Assembly: GCF_033807715.1 (NCBI RefSeq)
Contig: NC_084592.1
Coordinates: 21,824,501 to 21,888,500, forward strand
Source of the DNA: Cololabis saira
Lineage: Eukaryota; Chordata; Actinopteri; Beloniformes; Belonidae
Direction: 5' to 3'
Length of the DNA: 64,000 nucleotides
Under the pieces are notes generated by a model. That model was given only the letters and a program-made list of their open reading frames with translations. It searched no databases and was not told the origin of the DNA. The number at the start of each line of letters is the position of its first letter. Position 1 is the stretch's first letter. Made by a program: the position numbers and the translations under genes. Shown here piece after piece: positions 54,401-64,000 of the stretch.

Positions 54401-56480
54401 CAGATAGCAGCAGCCATCTTGGGCTCCCTGTTCCTGATGGCCAGCATCTCCTGGCTGGTGTGGTCATCTTTTAGTCCGTCGGCCCGGTGGCAGCGTCAAG
54501 ATCTGCTTTTCCAGATCTGCTACGGCATGTACGGCTTCATGGATGTCGTCTGCATCGGTGAGGGGGTTGCACAGTAATCACTGTTTTATTCCTGTTTTCC
54601 TTTGACTTCATGTTTTTGCCACATTCCTCTTGAAGGGAGTTTGTGGACTTAATAACAGATTAATCCAGGTGCATGCAGCAGGAAAAAAAGAAAATATCAC
54701 AAGTGTTCAGCAGAGTCAGTAATTATACCTGTCGAAAAAAATATTTGTGAATGCCATGAACAATTTACGCTATTGAGAATCAATGTCTTTAACCTATACT
54801 GCACAGTCAGCGCCTTCAAATCAATATTGAGTGTATTGGGCTTACTGTGCAGGTCAGTTATTGAGTTCAAATGTTTGGCCAGTCTATCTATTTGTCTGTA
54901 TCCTACTTGTAACATTAAAAATGATGAAACACTGCATCAGTCCTCACAATAAAGATTAAACATTAATGTCAAATTTTCAAAACTCGGTTATTTACACCAA
55001 CTTAGTAGAACTTACACATCTACCTCCTGGAATTCTGGCAAACTTTGAAGCTCACTGTTTGGTGTCATAACACCAGAGGTGATAAAGTGCAGTGAAGCAT
55101 TTTTAACAGTCTTCTGAATTCGAGTGGGTGTCCAAAGCAAAAGTTACAGCGCCTGTTCTGTAAGCTGGAAGCTCTCCTCAGATGCTTGAGGGCCCGCATG
55201 TTTTAGATGAATGCGTGACAGCATCTCGTATTAAGAAAACTCTAAGCCACCGCCTGAGCAGTCAGCGGGGTTTAGAGGAAGAAGAGATTGATTGTCTCCG
55301 GTTTGGTGGCTAGGATTGATTGTGCAGTCATTAACTTGGCACTTTACAGAGATTAACTTGTCACCTTGTGGATGTTAAAGAGCAGAGACCAGGTTTTTCA
55401 CTTCTACCACAAAGTTGGAGTGAGAGAGGAGGCGATAATAAGTGAGACAACTTGATTTTACTCGTAACAGCTCTTAACTGAGGATAATGATACCCCATAA
55501 ATGAAACAACATACTTTATCATTTATAATTCTCAGTAATACTACTGTACTAACCAGGACATATGTTTGCTTTATAATCAATTTAAAATGTACTTTAAATC
55601 ATGCAAACTGCATATCCCTTTACCAGACTTAAAGAGTAAAAGAAAACTGCAATAAAATATCAGGGTCCAAGTATCTGTTGATACAGTTTGACTTCAATTT
55701 TCCAGATACCGAGTTCAATGAAACTGAATCAATAAGTAATTTTGGACTGAGAAAAGATGTTATCAAACAACCGCTGAGAACAGATGCATCGTTTTTACCG
55801 ACCAGAATCTAAAAATGCTGAGAGTTCCTCTGTTATAAGTTGCTCCATGGCTTCACTTTATCTCAGAAATAAAGATTTTATCTCTGTGTTATGGTGGGGG
55901 ACTTGAAGGATGAGTTGTTCTGTTCTGCTAGAGCCCCAGCTAATACTTTCTGCAGGCTTTAACGCTGTGACTCCACCAATGCAGAGATACCGCTTTGTGC
56001 TGTTATTAAGACTGCTGCCAGACAGTGACATTTCTTACTGACACTCTCATCTCCACAGCACTAATTGTCCACGAGGGACCTTCAGTGTTTCGCATCTTCC
56101 ACCGCTGGCAGGCTGTGAACCAGCAATGGAAGGTCTTGAACTATGATAAGTCCATGGACAACGATGACCTGAAGGAAGTCACTGTGGATAGGACTCTGTC
56201 TCAGCCCAGCCCGGGCTACCAGACGGGGATAGGAGTGTCCACCTCCACCTCCTCTCTCATGGTGGTGGCCTCCACGGCCGACGGCTCCACTTCTACAACT
56301 GTGGTGACGGCCGGAGGGGGATTTGGAGCTAACATAGACCCTGACGGTGGCGGCACAATGCCAGACCAACACTGTCCCTACAGCATCCTCCACCTACTCA
56401 GCCACCTGAGGCAGCCAGAGGCCCGCAGCCAACCCAGCAATAGCACAAGAGAGCTGGTCATGAGAGTCACCACAGTCTGA
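44448..56480 (+). CDS. marchf4: Membrane-associated RING-CH ubiquitin ligase MARCHF4, 4 coding exons
   Basis: Exons 44448-44885, 52697-52852, 54365-54557 and 56059-56480 join in phase to give 402 aa (human 410). The RING-CH finger uses Cys137, Cys140, Cys153, Cys155, His163, Cys166, Cys179 and Cys182 in the C4HC3 spacing. Two membrane segments follow (~210-232 and ~245-267), then the conserved stretch [15 protein letters not shown] and a C-terminal PDZ-ligand-like TTV. MARCHF4 sits in Golgi/endosomal membranes and ubiquitinates surface glycoproteins. The start is the first in-frame ATG after a stop at 44373; a second ATG (44466) is possible. The hydrophobic leader of human MARCHF4, as I recall it, has no counterpart here. 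Exon 4 carries a Ser/Thr/Gly-rich tail. MARCHF9 and MARCHF11 are relatives; the tail and the smarcal1 neighbour favour MARCHF4. Confidence 0.93.
44995..45579. mobile_element. hAT MITE with expanded (TTTC)n core, marchf4 intron 1
   Basis: The left end is TAGGGATGGGCGGTATGG and the right end, on the opposite strand, TAGGAATGGGCGATATTT. The flanks GTAAAGGT and GTATAGGT match at seven of eight positions. The inner arms (TATCACGAT, ATAAAAATGACGATAAAAA) also pair. The middle has been replaced by a tetranucleotide expansion. Confidence 0.8.
45128..45475. repeat. (TTTC)n tetranucleotide repeat with GGCTCA interruptions
   Basis: About 350 bp of TTTC units. The same hexamer, GGCTCA, interrupts at 45225, 45264, 45339 and 45457, and the variant CGCTCA at 45434. 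Long Ser/Phe/Leu and Lys/Glu/Arg frames across it are artefacts. Confidence 0.97.
45799..45838. repeat. Short hairpin built from a tandem 13-mer
   Basis: GACACCTTGTAAA occurs twice in tandem, and AAGGTGTCTGAC then closes an inverted repeat with GTCAGACACCTT. It lies in marchf4 intron 1. Confidence 0.85.
45850..49550. other. marchf4 intron 1, middle part
   Basis: Apart from a degraded repeat at 46178-46233 (CTAATAAAGAGGCCGGTGAG, a teleost repeat end), I see no transposon with clear ends and no exon. The region is comparatively repeat-poor, which is where regulatory elements of marchf4 could lie. Confidence 0.4.
49556..51200 (+). pseudogene. Degenerate Tc1/mariner-type transposase, split by another repeat
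   Basis: Pieces of a fish Tc1/mariner transposase gene read along the + strand: the N-terminal part around 49840-50220 ([28 protein letters not shown]) and the C-terminal part around 50750-51160 ([12 protein letters not shown], [17 protein letters not shown]). Stops and frameshifts are frequent. The gene is cut at about 50225 and resumes at about 50738. It is an old inactive copy in marchf4 intron 1. Confidence 0.7.
50225..50738. repeat. Teleost interspersed repeat inserted in the transposase pseudogene
   Basis: It begins CTTTATTTATATAGCGCCTA, then GGCAGCTGGTTCCAAAGG, CCTCCCATTCTACTTTAAG and GGTAGCCAATGAAGAGACG. I recognise this motif series as a very abundant repeat of percomorph fishes. 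The transposase reading picks up again directly after it. Confidence 0.65.
51200..52690. other. marchf4 intron 1, 3' part
   Basis: No exon or element with clear ends is recognised. The branch and acceptor region (CCCTTCTGCAG) at the end belongs to exon 2. Confidence 0.4.
53640..53750. repeat. 46-bp perfect inverted repeat at the hAT left end
   Basis: Arms 53640-53685 and 53705-53750 are exact reverse complements, separated by 19 bp. They start at the transposon tip and contain TATATCGCGATA. Confidence 0.93.
53640..54123. mobile_element. hAT element with perfect 8-bp duplication, marchf4 intron 2
   Basis: The ends are TAGGGGTGGGCAAAAATA and, on the opposite strand, TAGGGGTGGGTATTGGGA. Both flanks are CTGTCCAG (53632-53639, 54124-54131). 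The left part contains a second, inverted copy of its own first 46 bases (53705-53750). No transposase is present. Confidence 0.88.
54600..56040. other. marchf4 intron 3, no element recognised
   Basis: No coding exon, RNA gene or element with clear ends is seen between exons 3 and 4. Confidence 0.4.
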
Positions 56481-56632
56481 GGAGCCAGTTGAGGCCTTAT
56501 CTCACACGGGGGAGAAAGATTTCCGAACCAGCTGACAGTTGAAAACAATTACTATTTTAACTGCACTGGATTACAGTAATAACATGTTTTTGTTGATTTT
56601 GAAACGCATCTCTGATGTCCTAATCTTGACCA

Positions 56633-56638
56633 AATAAA
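56633..56638 (+). terminator. marchf4: marchf4 polyadenylation signal
   Basis: AATAAA, about 150 bp after the stop codon. Longer 3' UTRs are possible. Confidence 0.65.
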
Positions 56639-56639
56639 A

Positions 56640-58675
56640 GTTGAAGTGGTTTGATTTGCAGAGTGGGTCAGGTAATACTTATTTTTGTGTTTTTTATGCC
56701 ACATGTAATTTCAGTAAAAGGGACATTGATTGTCAATCTTTTCCACCTTTCGGGATCATAAATGCTGTAGCTTTACTAACTTTTATATGTTTCCCTAAAC
56801 AACCGCAACAGTTGCTTTATATCTCATACAAAAAAGCAAGCGGTTAGCACCTAAACGCTTGGAAATTGGAAGTACATCTGTTTATTTGAGGCTTGCATTT
56901 GTTCTGTCACCCAAATATCACACGCGCTATAATCCATTTAAGTTAACCACGGATGAATACAACCAGTGAAACTGTAACCTCTTCAACAATGGTGATGAAT
57001 GCATGTTTATTTTGTAAATGGTGAAAAGAAATTGCCTTTGCCAGACTACGCTATCTGAGACTCTATCACATTTAGAGTTTACTCCAGTTGATATCTAATC
57101 CCATAAGAATGTGAAATATATGATCCACTATCTATAATGTTCAAGAAAAAGGAAGGAAAGAAAAAGGAAAAAGAAACCATGTCTTTTCATCGAGTTTTCA
57201 CCTGATAAAAATCCTTTTTTCCCGCGACGTTGACTCTTGCGTGTAAAGATTATTCATCTCAGATGATCAGAGGGAACAGTACAGTAGATGTGATGAGGAC
57301 TAAACTTTAAGACGCTACGCAACAGTAAACAGGCTGCCAACAGTAATTATTGTCAGGTGGTTTTTGCATAACAACTTCAAATCAAGTGTGATACTCTGTA
57401 TTTTGTTGCAGCAATTTTTTTTTGCAGATACCAATTACTTGATTTTTTCTTTTATGTTGGTTGAGCATGCACTTGTTATTTTTTTTTATTTCATTTATTT
57501 ATAGGCCACAATGGCTCAAAATGCACCAAATGAGGCCATTTATAATAATCCTCGCAATGCATCTGAACAAAGCAGTTGAGAAAATGATTTGCTAGTTTGT
57601 GTAATTGCTTTAGCCTGTATCCTCATTCATGAAAATGCATTTCTGCTCCTAAGTAGTGGTGTCCCTTGTAGGCCATTAAGCTGATATTCATGTTGTCTCA
57701 CAAAGCCGACAATTTTCCCTTTCTGTGGCTCTCAGATTCAGATATGCTCTTTGATTTCTTCACAGATCTTATTTCATGTCAAAGGAAGATCTTATGTATA
57801 TATCTCAGATTCTAGATGTATCTCAGATATTAGATCTCTGAGGCATGTTGTGGGAAGGACGAAACACAGTTAAAAACATCTGATTTGTACCTTCAACGAG
57901 CTGATAAAGAGATACTGTCCTCAGTCTGCATGACTGGACAGTTTCTCATTTGGATACAGCCTCCCAACAATCATTTTGAAGTTAATATTATCCATTGCAA
58001 GCATAAATCCAAAAGCTGATCATGCTGTGGAGGGGCTCTGCCTCAGATGCCTTTGAGCCTTTTCCAGCATGCATTACATTAAAACACATCATTAGCTTAA
58101 AAATCCATCTGATATGAAAGATGGTACAGCTGCTCTCCATTCATAGGTTCCTGCCGTGCAGCAGTAGAACCTACCATGAAAGAACCATGTCTTACCAGTA
58201 GAACCGCTTCGTCACGTTTTTAGACATCATTTCTGTTTAGTTTGCAGTGTTGTTTTAATCATTCTCTAAATAGTCAATGTGCTATTTTGCAAAACGTCGT
58301 TCTTCGTAATCATATGCAAGGAGAACAATATCTGCAGACAGTCAGGTTGCACCTTAATTTATTCTAAACTATTTAAGCCCTAGGGTGCTGATATCAATAG
58401 GTGGGAGCTGCTGTATAGAACCAGCTTCCAAGGAGCTGGGAAGGTTGCAGAAAGTTCACCACAAATCTGCTTGCCTCAGTTTTCTTCGCACCTTGTCTGT
58501 TTAAAGTCAAAAACACACACACCTACGAAGACCCAAAAAAGAACGACAAACACCACAGTAATATGTACAGGATTTCATCATTGTATTACCTTAGAAAGAA
58601 TGATTTAAGGATTATTGTAATTTTAACATCATGCATATAAAACATTCTACATGTTAAGATTAAATCTCTGTGGGG
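56640..58675. other. Intergenic, downstream of marchf4
   Basis: No gene or element with clear ends is seen. It may include distal marchf4 3' UTR. Confidence 0.4.
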
Positions 58676-58894
<219 letters not shown>

Positions 58895-59559
58895 GGGAAA
58901 AGGAAGTTACTTTTGCTACTTTGCCTTCTCTCATCAAAATTGCAATAATGTCACTGGGTTTGGTTTAAGCATTTTTAAGCATTTTAGAATTCAGATTTCA
59001 TCTAATCTCTGGACTGTTGTAAGGGTCGTCTTTCTTTAGTTTTTCCGTTTAATTCAGTCAAACCATTGTTATTATTTGTAAAGAAATCAACCATAGAAGG
59101 ATTCTGCCAACTATGTAGAGAAATGAGCCCTTGAAAACTGAACAAATATGGTTTATGTGCTATTCATGCTGGCTCAAGAACAATGCCGATATTCATTCCT
59201 TACAACTCCTGGATGAAGATGAAAAGGAGCATTTTTGATTAATTAATTAATTTTTATTTTTTTTAATGACTTTATTAGAACCTGAAAGGACAAATTGGAC
59301 ATGATCCAGCCCACTCTATCAACCCCACCCCGACCTACGGCCGAACATATGTATGTATGTACATGTGATTGAGAAAAAAACAATGGTCACAATGGTCACT
59401 GCAATTTCTTGAAAAGGGAAAACGGAATAAAGAAAAAACCAAATAACTGAAACCAGCCGTGAAAATTTAGATGACCCCCCACCAGAAAAGATTAATTACT
59501 AATTACTAAGCATCGCAAGTGTCTTCAATCTTGCAATGAATTAAAAAGTGAAAAGTCAT

Positions 59560-60180
59560 CACCCTGCTGTTTGGTATCGTGGTGTTGGCTGAACATGGAC
59601 CAAAGGAAGCAAATGAGAGAGTTGTCTGAGGAGAAAGGCTATAAGAGCATCAGTGACTGCAGCTGTGAATTTCATTCAGAAGTTTAGGCTCACTCATCAA
59701 GTAAGGAGGAGACTTGAGCTCAGTGCAGGGCCTCCCGGGGTTAGCAGAGGGAGAGCAATGCCAGGGACTGTCACTTAGGTAGGGGCACTGGGTGAAAAAA
59801 ATGGGAAAAAAATCAGGGACAAAAATATTTTAATAAGTTTAGGCCACACAGGACTGCAGACCCCCCCCCAGATGTGGCCACAAGAGGAAAACTGAAGAGA
59901 CAGTTAACACGACTGGTCACCAAGGAGCCCAGAATAACTTTCTAAGAGATTCAAGGTGAACTCCAAGGTCAAGGTCAGATCGTACCATTGGTCCCTGTCG
60001 GTGCTAATGTGGACTTCATGGAAGAATACCAAGAACACAGCTGTTGAAAGAAAATCATAAAAGAAGAAAGACTAGAATTTAGCAAAATGCATATTGACTT
60101 AACAGAGAGCTTCTGATTGCAGTCACTGCCTCAAGAGGTTGTGCAACAAAATATAGGGTCCCAATATTTCTTTTCCATGT
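59560..60180 (+). pseudogene. Degraded Tc1-like transposase fragment
   Basis: Patches of a fish Tc1-like transposase read on the + strand in shifting frames: RLVTKEPRITF and EIQGELQGQGQ (59905-59985), then RLEFSKMHIDLTES (60070-60112). The catalytic C-terminal half is missing. It is old and inactive. Confidence 0.55.
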
Positions 60181-60399
60181 CAGTTTTGTTTGTTGTCTGT
60201 GATTCGTTTGAACTACAATTCAAAAACAGAATCTGGCTTTCATAAGTCAGTTTCCAGTCATTTATTATGTATTACTACTTTCGTCAGTTTCGAGTTGTGG
60301 GTTTTTCTTTCTTTGAAAGTATACGGACACATTTGTCCATATGTGCATGTAAACAGATGTAATACAGGCTGAAAGTAGGGCCTTTTTTTTCTTCAACCT

Positions 60400-60545
60400 A
60401 TCTTTCTATATACCATTCAGCAAATCAGAGCAGACACTTTGTTTGTGGGAGGAAACGCAAGGATCCTGAGGAAACCTGCCCACGCAAACATACACTCAGG
60501 ACAGGAAATCTGAAGCGGTGATTCACACTCAGGATGGTTGCTGTG
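60400..60545 (+). repeat. Decayed SINE-like repeat fragment
   Basis: TTTGTGGGAGGAAACGCAAG followed by CACGCAAACATACACTCAGG resembles the middle of the repeat seen at 40746 and 53358, with many changes. Confidence 0.4.
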
Positions 60546-63500
60546 AGCGAACACTATTTCCTGTGTCGGGGGGAAGGGGGGGGGGGTGTCTTTTATTAAG
60601 TTTTATTAGGATTTTTACAAGAGTGGGACAAATTGAATTTTCCTGTCAAAACTGATTGTCAGGAATGGAAATGATTGTCAGTGACGGGTTTTTGAAGATC
60701 ATGTTCCCCCCCTTGTGGCTAATTCATATACTGCCCAGGAGGACTTACAAGACATTTGCAGAGGGGTGACAAAACACGAGGCGTGGACAGACATTTAAAC
60801 GCTCTGAGTTCTATAAGTACTGTATACTACTGAAATGATAATGATCAGCTTTAAAAGGTATCCGCTAGTATAGTTTATGAATTGATGGTGAGAGTATGTT
60901 TATTTAAACACCTATTTATAGTTTATAAAACGTCATTCCACCTAACAGAAAAGTAATGTACTTAATACTTCAATGTTGTACATATCCCAAAGCAGGACTT
61001 AAAGATACTGAGGTCACGTCACATTTGTCTTTTTGAGAGAACCTTCAGTTGTCTCCATTATTTGTAAGATCTTGAGTATCAATCCACGTAAGAGCTCATG
61101 GATCAGCGATCATCATCTTATTCTATATTATTTTAGTTTTTTTCCTACCACAAGAAATGCCAAGTTTATGTCCCAATGACTTTATTTAGTTCATATTTAT
61201 CATCATTCATATTGATGTGAGCAACCTACGAATAACAAAAAACATAACTGACGAGAGACAAATTAAAATGCATACTGCAAATAGAGGATTAACAGTAAGG
61301 GTTTTTTAGAGGCATATATTAACTTGATGGTTAATTGTAGATAGCAGATAAAAATGAACAAGACCAATCTCACTTTTAAAGTTTGATTTTTGTTTGTTTG
61401 TTTTTCATATGATGAATTCAGTTAATGAGAATTTAGACTTCATTTAATTTTGTTTTACATTTGTCTGCATATAAATGGTGGATTAGTGCCAAAATTGGCA
61501 AAGAAAATCTTTTTTATATGAATTTTGATGCAGCTATGAAAGAGGGAGTGAAACAAACAAATCAGACTTCTATGGACATTTACTGTAGCTCAGTGTTTTG
61601 TCGGTATTGTCTGTTACCTAGATATTCAGAGTCAGGCGCATCCCTCCACATCAGAAACACAGAGAAAGCTGCCTGCGCTGTAATGTATCTGGCCTGCACA
61701 AACTCCAGACAGCTGGCATTTCCCTTAACCTCAAACTGTCATTCAGTCAGCCAACCGCCTAATGATGCTATCATCAAGTGTCAACATTTCAGATACCCCA
61801 AATCTCAAGTATATATACACTTTTTTATTTATTTTTTTATTTGACAGGAGTCACTAAAACAGTAATGAAGCCTGTATGGGATGTACCAGAACAACTGAGG
61901 CTCTATCATTGCTGTAGCATTAAGATCATGCAGCAGGAACTATACTTGCAGAGCCAGAAGTGTATGCTTTTGCCTTTTTTATGCTTTAGTTTGAGGGAAA
62001 TTAAATTTAATTCCCTTTTTTTAATCATATCTAGGTTTAAAAAGCAAATTATAGTGGCATGCAAAGGTAAACCGATATTTTATTAACTTTATTTTGAATT
62101 TCTGACCCAGAAAACCCACTGAATGGGCGCAAATATCTCACTAAGAGGTTCAAAAGAATAATAATACGCCTGCGTATGTTGGGATTTGGCAAATCGTGAA
62201 AATATCTAGTTTACTTTTATTACAAAATTAGATTTTAGTCAGATTTACATCACCATTACCACAGATTATGGCAAATATTAATGCTCAGCAAAGTACTGAC
62301 TTAATACATATACACACTAAAAAAGAGTGTATGTGTCCACTATTTTAGTACATTTAAGTTATTTAATGATTTAAAAATGAACCAGAGTTGCTCCAACACT
62401 GTGTGGTGTACAGATTATAACTGTAGATGAAATACTTCCACAGCAGTATAGTTCATTTAAGTTTCCAACCAAAATTCTCTTAAAAACGTGATATTTAATT
62501 GAGTAAAACTTGCGCAACACAATGGTAAAATTACATTTGCAGAAACTGAAAGTCTCCTCTTCACTAGAAATTACACTGTGATCATTTTAACACTGCAGGA
62601 AAACACGTCACACCCAAGATATGCGCCGACACTTGCAGACATTTACTCTGAAAGTGTTACCTTTTATATAAACAGTGTTAAAATAATACAAATCTTTGTT
62701 GATTATAAACAACACTGAAAATTGAACACAGACTGATTTGAAGCATTGTGTAGATTACTGATTGTAAATGCCATTTAGGTTGCTAAAAAAATCCTTGTTT
62801 TTCAGTGGCAACTTTGAAAATTCCCTTCAATATTGCACTCTCAATTTTTATGCATAATTTTTCTGGCTATACAGAATGGTGCTGTTAATGGGTTATAAAA
62901 ACCAACTATGCTGCGGCTGTTTGTCTGCTGGTATGGTGCCTTTACTCAGTCAAAGAAAAAGCCTCTGTAGCTTATAATTGGGCTGATCTGTGTGTATATG
63001 TTCACAAACTTGAAAAAAAAAGCATCAGATCAGATATGCTTAATGTAATAATGTGTACAGTCAGGGTTTGCCACGACAATATTTGCATCCGGTTTGTCTT
63101 TTTGTGATGCACTGTTGTTGTGCCATGAGTGTTCATCTGGATGCAGCAAGCGTTTAAAGAGCATTGCCCAGGAGAAAGACTCTCAGATTGCCAGCCTTTC
63201 TCTTAATTGCTCCCTTGCTCACTCAGCATCCCATCAGAAATACCCCCCACCCCCTTTACACACACACACACATATATATATAAGTGTGCTCTATAAACAG
63301 CAGGAGAACTCTGTGAGCAGGTCAGTGGCAGTGTTCCTGCTTTTCTCTAATTGAACCCCTGATGAGGGCCTTCCTGAGCCCACTGCCTTTGAACGTTGAT
63401 GGCCTTGTATATACTGATACATTTCATCTTATACTCAAGTAGCACCGGGCCACAGGACACAATGTTATCATGGATATGCCTTTGTTCCTGAGCTTTCAGC

Positions 63501-64000
63501 TTCCTCTCTGCTGATTGCTTTTTGTACACACAACCTACATTATTTTGTCTATGAAAAAGTCACCCATACTGGATTTACACTCTGTTCCTAAGTAAACCCT
63601 TTTCTTTAAAAACCTCAGCAGAATGCTAAAAAGGGCAGGGACTAAACTGAAAACACAAATTATTCTTTTTTTTCTTTATCCATTTACATTAACATTCATA
63701 TAAATAGTGGGTAGCCATACAAATTATTATTGTTAGCCTGTTTTACATGTTATTTTCTAACCAAAATGAATGAAGAACTACAATAGCAAACTACGTCCTT
63801 TAAGATTAACCCCAGCATCCCAGTGTGAAATGATCATCTTAATGGTGGAAGTCCACTCCAGAGTCTATAGATGCCTCTCATGACATCATTGTCAAAGCAT
63901 ATCTACACTTGCTTTTAAATACTCACGTTAAATGAGGCATGAAGTTTCATTCGTCAGGAAAATGGGGAGTCGCAGCTCCTGCAGCGAGGACACAACCCTG
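60546..64000. other. Intergenic, no gene recognised
   Basis: Only short ORFs, poly-T runs and a small CA/TA repeat (63260-63285) are present. The longest ORF (61461-61844) has no recognisable domain. No exon with splice sites and family similarity was found. Confidence 0.4.

Overview
The window is vertebrate nuclear DNA, almost certainly from a ray-finned (teleost, probably percomorph) fish. Three multi-exon, GT-AG spliced genes can be read through by conceptual translation. The rest is dominated by transposon families that I recognise as typical of teleosts: hAT, Harbinger, TTAA-target and Tc1/mariner elements, L2-like LINE tails, a tRNA-headed SINE-like repeat and long microsatellites. There is no bacterial gene organisation, no operon and no CRISPR array.

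Layout: 1-982, nothing recognised. 991-4445, a nest of six transposable elements inside one another, the outermost with a perfect 8-bp target duplication. 4454-10380, low-repeat intergenic DNA. 10395-11160, a LINE 3' end with (TAA)n and (ATTCT)n tails. 11604-18744, nme8 on the + strand: 15 coding exons, 589 aa, thioredoxin plus three NDP-kinase domains, with a perfect RFX X-box palindrome 165 bp before the start codon. 18745-20604, tail-to-tail spacer. 20605-39110, smarcal1 on the - strand: 17 coding exons, 891 aa, with several MITEs, a TTAA element and LTR-like sequence in its introns, and a CRE/ETS-type promoter site near 39.09 kb. 37.9-43.1 kb, two inverted hAT copies around the smarcal1 upstream region (one interrupted by a solo LTR), a SINE-like repeat and a LINE 3' end. 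44448-56638, marchf4 on the + strand: 4 coding exons, 402 aa, with a 7.8-kb first intron holding a (TTTC)n-bearing hAT and a degenerate Tc1/mariner transposase copy. 56.6-64 kb, intergenic, with a 219-bp CTG repeat and a degraded Tc1-like transposase.

The three genes do not form one pathway. nme8 belongs to motile cilia and the axoneme, smarcal1 is a replication-fork annealing helicase, and marchf4 is a membrane RING-CH ubiquitin ligase. The divergent smarcal1-marchf4 pair also occurs, as I recall, on human 2q35, so this looks like conserved synteny. I see no clearly novel system. The most interesting points are the C-terminal PIP-box-like motif of smarcal1, the X-box of nme8, the uneven decay of the NDPK active sites, and the transposon nests that can be ordered in time.
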